From Sipunculus nudus (taxonomy: Eukaryota > Annelida > Sipuncula > Golfingiida > Sipunculidae): 64,000 nt of DNA. The DNA lies in assembly GCA_026874595.1 (NCBI GenBank), contig CM049307.1, forward strand, positions 34,080,862 to 34,144,861, read 5' to 3'. A program made the translations under genes and the position numbers. Below the pieces are notes generated by a model. The model was not told the origin of the DNA, did not search any database, and worked only from the letters and a program-made list of their open reading frames with translations. Shown here one piece after another: positions 57,308-64,000 of this stretch; the stretch's first letter is position 1; each line of letters begins with the position of its first letter.

Positions 57308-58972
57308 ACAAGGGACCTATGGGTCACTGTGCTCAGCTGACGTTAACCTTGAAGGTAAAAATCTAAATATAATATCTAATGGAGATAAAGTGTAAGAGGA
57401 AGAGGTAATAAAGGCCATGGTTGGTTTATATGATTGGTTTGTATTGATGAGCAAGAAATTGTTGCAAAAAATATTTTGTGACCTGACCATGTGTTTCCTA
57501 ATGTTGAAACTAAAGCATGTGAGCCTTTTGTGAACAAATGATATGTAATATTACCATGATCATTAGTTGGTTTTTCGATTAACTGTTGACATTTCAGTAG
57601 TTTACACATTTGTTCAATTTAATCTATTTTTTTGTATAATATATATTATTAAATATATATGTATTTTTTTAATGAAATGTATACAGTTGAAATATAGCTA
57701 ATTAACAACATAAAACAGGGCAAACAAAGCCTGATCTAAAATTCTGCTGAGGCAGGAAAATAATGAACAAATGTTTGTATTAAATCCTGATTTTTTTATC
57801 ACATCAATTATTTTCTAATTTAAGTTTATATTTCTATACATTTCCAATTTAACATATATATCTGAATATAAAAGTTGATTCATAATTCTCAATTGCATCA
57901 TCATAAATCTCAATCTTGTCAGATAACACCACATCATGCATACAAATGTTTATTTATTTTTTACCACAAAAATATATCTTTTAAATCTGCAAAACAATAA
58001 ATATCTAAAAATAATACTTGATTTAGATTTCACAATTTTTAATTGTGTCTTTATTTATCCATAATGTGCTTCATATTTTATAATAATTTAAGCATACTGA
58101 TGGGTTCATTTATATTTGTTAAAATCATTTAAAAGAAAATTGATTTCTTTAAAAATGCTACATTACACAACATTGCATTTTCTGGATTACACTTTGATTT
58201 ATTTTTTCAAGGAAAGTTTTTGCATATCGGAGTGGAAACAGCATGACAATTAAGGAGATACAGTGAAAACAATAACAATTACTGCATAACACTTGGTGGG
58301 TTGGGTTTGCGGGGGGGGGGGGGGGGGGGGTGATTGGGGTGGTGATATGAGAATAACTGTACACCTGTCACAGCAGGGGATCTCCCCAGTGACTGTACCA
58401 AATCAGAAACCCTGGCATAGCTGACTTCCAGTGACCTGGAGTGGGACCCTGCATCTGTAATCAAAGCAAGTGACTACAGAAAAAAAAATCAATAACTAGC
58501 TTAATTTTCAAGCTTTTATTTTCAAATTTCAGATTTAGACAAACTAAATATTTGTGTTTACATGCCGTGAAAATTAAATCAATGGTGCTTACAGGGAAAA
58601 AACGTGCCATGGTCAAAGTTGGGCAAAATTTAAGGTACTGATTTTTTTTTTATGCTAATAACTTAAAAAATTTACAAAATTCAGATCTAATTTTGGGTAA
58701 ACAATTGAATCTTAATTAAACATAGTTATATACTTGAGAAAATAGACTCTAGTTTCAAAATTTTTCATGTTAAGTGAGTTATTATTTTTCCTGATTTTTT
58801 ACAAAATCCATTATGTTTGGGCCCATAACTTAAAGAATTTATACTTTACAGACCTAATTTCTGGCATGTACATAGGAACTATATAGAGCGATATTTATGG
58901 TAAATATGAGGAATAACAGATGAGTGGTTTTGATATAAGGCAGTCCTGAAGTGTGAAAATAGGATTTTAATA
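57308..58972. repeat. ACAAGGGACC-headed copy with an unrelated body, then another dispersed body
   Basis: After the head at 57308 comes a low-complexity AT-rich body seen only once in this window. A 20-base G run lies at 58311-58330. From about 58490 the common body (AAAAAACGTGCCATGGTCAA, GGGCCCATAACTT) resumes until the next head at 58975. Confidence 0.6.
58311..58330. repeat. 20-base poly-G run
   Basis: Uninterrupted G20 on the plus strand inside the large 5'-side intron. Similar G or C runs occur at about 55758, 62530, 35733 and 23752. Confidence 0.9.
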
Positions 58973-61845
58973 AACAAGGGACCTATGGGTCACGACGCTC
59001 AGCTGTTATATATGATAAAAAAATATTATTTAGAAATGAGGCACATGCTGGTTTTGTGTGGTAATAAATATAAGCTGTATTATGAGTTGTTGTTGTTTAG
59101 CTTATGTATGATTTTGATAGTACCTTTGGAGACAGGGAAGAGGATTGATTTCATTTATTTTATTAACAAATGGAGTACTATTGTCACACAGATTTTGACT
59201 TGACCATATAACTTATAAGCAGAACATATAATATAAGAGTTTAACTATTTATTAAAAAAAAATACAAATATTGTCCCAAATATAATTTTTATTAAAAATA
59301 ATAAGAGAATCATATGATTTTTTAAAATGAAATATAACTGATATGATTATTAAAATAATATTAAAGAATATATTCACGAATGCATTCATGAATACATTTT
59401 GAAAGTATTTGCACGAGTATTCATATATTTTCATTTTTACCTGAATTCCGATTCTTTATGCAAGAAATTTTATAATGGAGTACAAAATCATATTCGTATT
59501 TAAATACAATTACAAAGTATTTGCACCATGTCTGGAATTTATTCAGTTTTCACCAAACAATGATGTTGAGAATCCAGATTATACAAAATTCACTCATTTA
59601 AATAATGATCATAAGTACCTGGTTTTATGGCTTTTATTTATATTAAAAAATAACTGTAAAAAATTCATTTTGGACTAATTTCACATCAATGTACACACTT
59701 GACACACAGGAATCTAGATTAATATTATCAACTGCATCTTTGTCTAATTTCCTTCATATGATCCCTTATGATTAGTAATGAATAATGTGATTTACTTCTT
59801 TATCATTAAAATTGAACTGAAAAATGCCATAGGTGACTGCATGGTGTTATTTGGAATATGTGACATTCTACCCATCGATACAAGATTCTTATATCATCAG
59901 TAACTGCAAGTTAATTTCCTGTTATTATAAACTAACAAATTCCTTTTCTATTTTTCTTTAATTTGTTATTAAAAACCAATAAAAATTTATTAATTTATTG
60001 TTTTTTGTTATGTTCTTGGTTAAAACTACTAGATGAATTGGGTTGGACACCTGGATCAACTGTGGCTTGCCATAAGCTGCCTGGATTCCATGTATGCCTC
60101 GCCTCAAGCGTGCATAATTTGATGAAAGGTCAACAAGGTCAACATACAGGTGACTCAAGAGGGGCTGGAGAGAGCCAAAGTCTTACAGGGTCTCATAAAA
60201 AACATCAATAAAAGCTACAATTTTTGGCCAATTTCTTTCAGCTTTCTAAACTAAAAAGCTGAAATGCTTATGTGTGCATGATATGAAAATTATATCAACA
60301 GTGCTCACGGAAAACAAACGTGCCATGGTCACAGTTGGGCAAAATTTAAGGTACTAATTTTATATTTATACTAAATAAAATTTGAAAAATTCAGAACTTA
60401 TTTTGGGTATTCAATTGAATCTTGATTAAATAATGTTACATCCCTGACAAAAAAATCTCTAGCTTCAGCAATGCTCTTGTTAAGGGAGTAAATATATTTC
60501 TTGATTTTTTACAAAGTGCATTATGTTTGGGCCCATAACTTAAAACAATTACACAATACTGACATCATTCTGGCATGTGCATAGAGAATGAAAAATATGT
60601 ATATTATTTATGATTAAAGTCAGATCAGTGGTTTTGATATTAGGCAGTCTTGAAGTGTAACAATGGGTTTTTAATGGAAAAATGAAGTTTTTCATTAATA
60701 TCTCGAATGTCCTAGTGACCAAATTCTTGGCATGGTAGGGCATTTTGGAGACATCTAACTGTATGCCGAATTTAAGGAACTTAGAGCTGAAGCTGGGGAG
60801 CTGAGCTCTTGCAAACTGCATAACACTAGCTTGATGTAAACAATATGTTACATGGTGCTTGAAAACTTGATTAAAATCTACAGTTTTTGATCAACTGGTT
60901 TCAAATTTTTGGTGTTAACAGTTGAAATGCTAACAAAAACATGCTGTGAAAATTAAATCCACAGTACTTACAGGAAAAAAACGTGCCATGGTCAAAGTTG
61001 GGCAAAATTTAAGGTACCAATTTTTTATTTTTATTAATATTTTAAAAAATTTAAAAGATTTTCATCTAATTTTGGGTATACAATTTAATTTTGATTAATT
61101 AAAGTTATATTACTGGAAAAAAGGTATATAGCATTAACATTTTTTGTGTTAAGTGATCAAATATCTTTTCTGATTTTTTACAAAATGCATTATGTTTGGG
61201 CCCATAACTTTTTTAAATTAAATAATACAGACATAATTTCTGGCATGTACATAGGAACTATATAGAGGAATATTTATGGTAAATATGAGGTAAAACAGAT
61301 GAGTGGTTTTGATATTAGGCAGTCCTGAAGTGTGAAAATAGGTTTTTAATAAAAAATTGAGGTTTTTCCTTAATTTCTCAAAGGAACGAAGTTGCAAACA
61401 CCCAGTTTTCAGCTTAGTAGGAGATCTTGGGGACATCTAACATTATGCCGAATTTTGGATTCCTAGGTCTTACGGTTTCAAAACGTGCCACATCTACGGA
61501 CGGACGGACGGACGGACGGACGGACGGACGGACGAACGGACAGACGGACGGACGACGGACAATGGACCACAACTATAGCTCAGATGACTTATAGTCAGCT
61601 GAGCTAAAAATTGAGGTTTTTCCTTAATTTCTCAGAGGAACGAAGTCGCAAAGACCCAGTTTTCGGCTTGGTAGGAGATCTTGGGGACATCTAACATTAT
61701 GCTGAATTTTGGATTCCTAGGTCTTACGGTTTCAAAACGTGCCACATCTACGGACGGACGGACGGACGGACGGACGGACAGACGGACGGACGACGGACAA
61801 TGGACCACGACTATAGCTCAGATGACTTATAGTCAGCTGAGCTAA
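58973..61845. mobile_element. Second copy of the 15.26 kb element, then common bodies with two tails
   Basis: 58975-60208 matches 15261-16498. 60205-61607 matches 18036-19430. So the same two modules that are 1.5 kb apart near 15-19 kb are directly joined here. Tails end at 61607 and 61845; 61608-61845 is a tandem copy of 61370-61607. (ACGG)n runs are at about 61497-61545 and 61750-61790. Confidence 0.8.
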
Positions 61846-63465
61846 AAAAAACTGAAAATATAAGTTAAAATATTAGAATTGTTGCAAATGTTGCAATCAT
61901 TATATATACAGAGTAAAAAACTGAAACTATAAGTTAAAATATTAGAATTGTTGCAAAAGTTGCAATCATCATATATCCAGAGTGTAGCTCATATTGGGTC
62001 ATATTATGCATACACATATATTTTATTATTTTTAAATCATAAATGTTTAAACTGAATTTAAAAGAAAATAATGCCACAACATGGCATCTAGAAGAATATT
62101 CCTTGAATCACTATTAAAAAGTTTTGCACATTGGAGTCTTCAGTACATGCTTAATTTTATTCACCAAAATAAAATAAAAGATTCAGTAAATTTGATAAAA
62201 TAAAACATCTTTTCAAATAAAGTATACACACTGTTGGTTGAATGAGGGACAAACAATATCATTGTGCTAATTACTATCCCAGTTTTAATTTATTACTGGA
62301 ATTAATAGTCAATTTCACACCTGGTGAAGTTTTTACTCTTCTGAAGTAAGGAATTACTTATCTCATGAACATCCACACTTTCTTAGCAATACACCACTCT
62401 GTGGACACAATTAAATGTACACTTTAATCATTGTAACCCTGGTGGTAAAATACAAAATCTAAAATGTAGCATAGCCTAGAATAAGAATGAATCAAATACA
62501 GAAAATAATATCATTCATCTAGTTTATGCACCATTTTGGGGGGGGGGGGGGGGAGTGCAGGGCAGAGGGGAAGCCTGCTGGTAGTGGCCAAGCTGAGCCA
62601 AGGCAAGCTGCCTGGGGTGGGTTACATAATGCAAGTGAAGGCTGTACTACTAGTTGGGCTAGATGTAAACAACAATTGACATGGTGTATGAAAACGTGAA
62701 TAAAAGCTATTCTTTCGAATCAATTTCTTTGAAATTTCAGATTTTAAAAGATTATATCCTTATGTATATATGCTGAGAAAATTAAATCAACAGTGCCACA
62801 AAAGTTGGACAAAATTTAAGGTATTGATTTTTTATTTATGCTAATAACTTGAAAAATTTGCAAAATTCAGATCCAATTTTGGGTAAACAATTGAATCTTG
62901 ATTAAATAAAGTTATATTCCTGAAAAAAAGTCTCTAGGTTCAGCAATTCTCATGTTAGGTGAGTAAATATATTTCCTGATTTTTTAAAAATTGCATTATA
63001 TTTTGGCCCATAACTTCAAAATAATACCCAATACTGACCTAATTTTTGGTATGTTCATAGAAGATGTTTGAAAGAATGTGAATACTAAATATGATCAAAA
63101 ACAGATCAGTGGTTTTGATATTAGGCAGCCTTGATGTGTAACAATGGCTTTTTTTATGGAAAACAGAGGTTTTTCCTTAATATCTCGTAGGAAAGAAGTC
63201 CTAATGACCAAATTTTCCGTACGGTAGGAGATTTTGGGGACATCTAAAATTATGCCAACAGCCTGGGGAGCAAAGAGATGTGCACTGAATGACCTACAGT
63301 CATCAAAGTGGACTGCTTGACAATGTAAGGGAATACAACAAGAGCCTCCAAAAAAATTCAATAACTAGCCTAATTTTGCAGCTTTTATTTTCAAATTTCA
63401 GATTTTAACAGATTAAATCCTTATGTGTACATGCTGTGAAAATTAAATCCACAGTACTTACATGA
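61846..63465. mobile_element. Dispersed repeat block, partner of 55140-56690
   Basis: Starts with a short tandem duplication (AAGTTAAAATATTAGAATTG at about 61863 and 61933) and then follows 55140-56690 closely. A G run of about 18 lies near 62530. Short open frames here are shared with the partner and look incidental. Confidence 0.75.
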
Positions 63466-64000
63466 AAACTAGATGTGTTGGAACGACACGAATGCCCCCG
63501 CCTTGGGCAAATTAGAAACATTTGTAAAATTTGGAAAATTTTTTAAGTTCAGGAGGTGTCATATGGTCAAAAGTAGGTCAACAAGGGCAAAATGCAAACT
63601 CGATCTGTAACGGGTCATTATCAAGCAACACACCAAAAATCATGCCAGTATATGCAGGCATTGTGAAAAAAAGTCCATACATGTGCATTTTCCATAAAAA
63701 TTTCTGTCTTTCATGAAATTTTCTATGTTTAGGATCCGTAAAACAATCAAAAGTAGGTCAACCAGGATGAAACGCAAACTCGATCTGTAACTGTCATTAT
63801 CTGCCCACACAAAAAAAATCAGGGTGGTATCTGCAGGCATTGCGAAAAAAAGTCCGTACATGTGTATCTGTCATGAATATTTCTATTTTTCATGAAATTT
63901 TCTAAGTTTAGGAGCCGTAAAACGGTCAAAAGTAGGTCAACCAGGAGGAAACGCGAACTAGATCTGTAACTGGTTTATATCTGCTCACACACCAAATATC
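63466..64000. repeat. 180-bp tandem repeat, about three units, cut by window end
   Basis: TCAAAAGTAGGTCAAC recurs at 63567, 63747 and 63926 (period 180 and 179). Units share CTCGATCTGTAAC, GCAGGCATTG and AAAAAAAGTCC. The block begins with AGATGTGTTGGAACGACACG and GCCCCCGCC, apparently the edge of a different element family. It continues past 64000. Confidence 0.85.

Noticed and set aside
61497-61545. (ACGG)n run as a functional minisatellite
   Set aside because: It is an ordinary internal part of the dispersed repeat and appears at the same place in other copies.
52957-64000. Upstream transporter exons (TMD0 and first half of MSD1)
   Set aside because: Looked for the conserved segment before VAQMK on the minus strand and found only repeats; the exons must lie beyond the window.

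Overview
The window is AT-rich, intron-dominated animal DNA, most likely from a bivalve mollusc or another marine lophotrochozoan. That guess rests on small exons with GT-AG introns, a metazoan ABCC transporter, dense short dispersed repeats, and (ACGG)n-containing elements of a kind I associate with bivalve genomes. It is an inference from style, not a species identification.

One gene is clearly supported. It is the 3' three-quarters of a minus-strand MRP1-type ABC transporter (ABCC1-like). It runs from 52956 (first exon in the window, middle of membrane domain 1) to the stop codon at 9762. I resolved 20 common exons plus a four-copy exon cluster. Taking one cluster member, the exons total 3231 bp, every junction keeps phase, and the product is 1076 residues ending in a stop. 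Order along the protein: end of MSD1 (52.9-49.6 kb), NBD1 (48.8-45.6 kb), linker (42.5-41.8 kb), MSD2 (40.9-21.2 kb), NBD2 (19.6-9.8 kb). The promoter, TMD0 and first half of MSD1 lie beyond 64000.

Two parts of this gene stand out. First, four diverged exons of exactly 311 bp (38900, 34859, 31771 and 28100) encode alternative versions of the same MSD2 segment. All have the same phase, and any two together would break the frame, so they look like a mutually exclusive exon cassette that could give four transporter isoforms. Second, the intron that splits the NBD2 signature motif holds 16 extra tandem copies of a 99-bp unit. Each unit is made of that intron's own 3' splice site plus the first part of the next exon (10.94-12.54 kb). 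A smaller degenerate array beside the splice donor of linker exon 11 (41.6-41.85 kb) seems to have arisen in the same way from a donor site.

The rest is introns and flanks. The left 9.7 kb is the downstream flank or 3' UTR with no gene I can recognise. The right 11 kb is a repeat-packed intron. Recurrent repeats include a family with a shared head and a stem-loop tail around variable bodies, two TA-flanked inverted-repeat elements, a poly-C-containing family, and a 180-bp tandem repeat at the right edge. No tRNA, rRNA, CRISPR or bacterial feature was seen.
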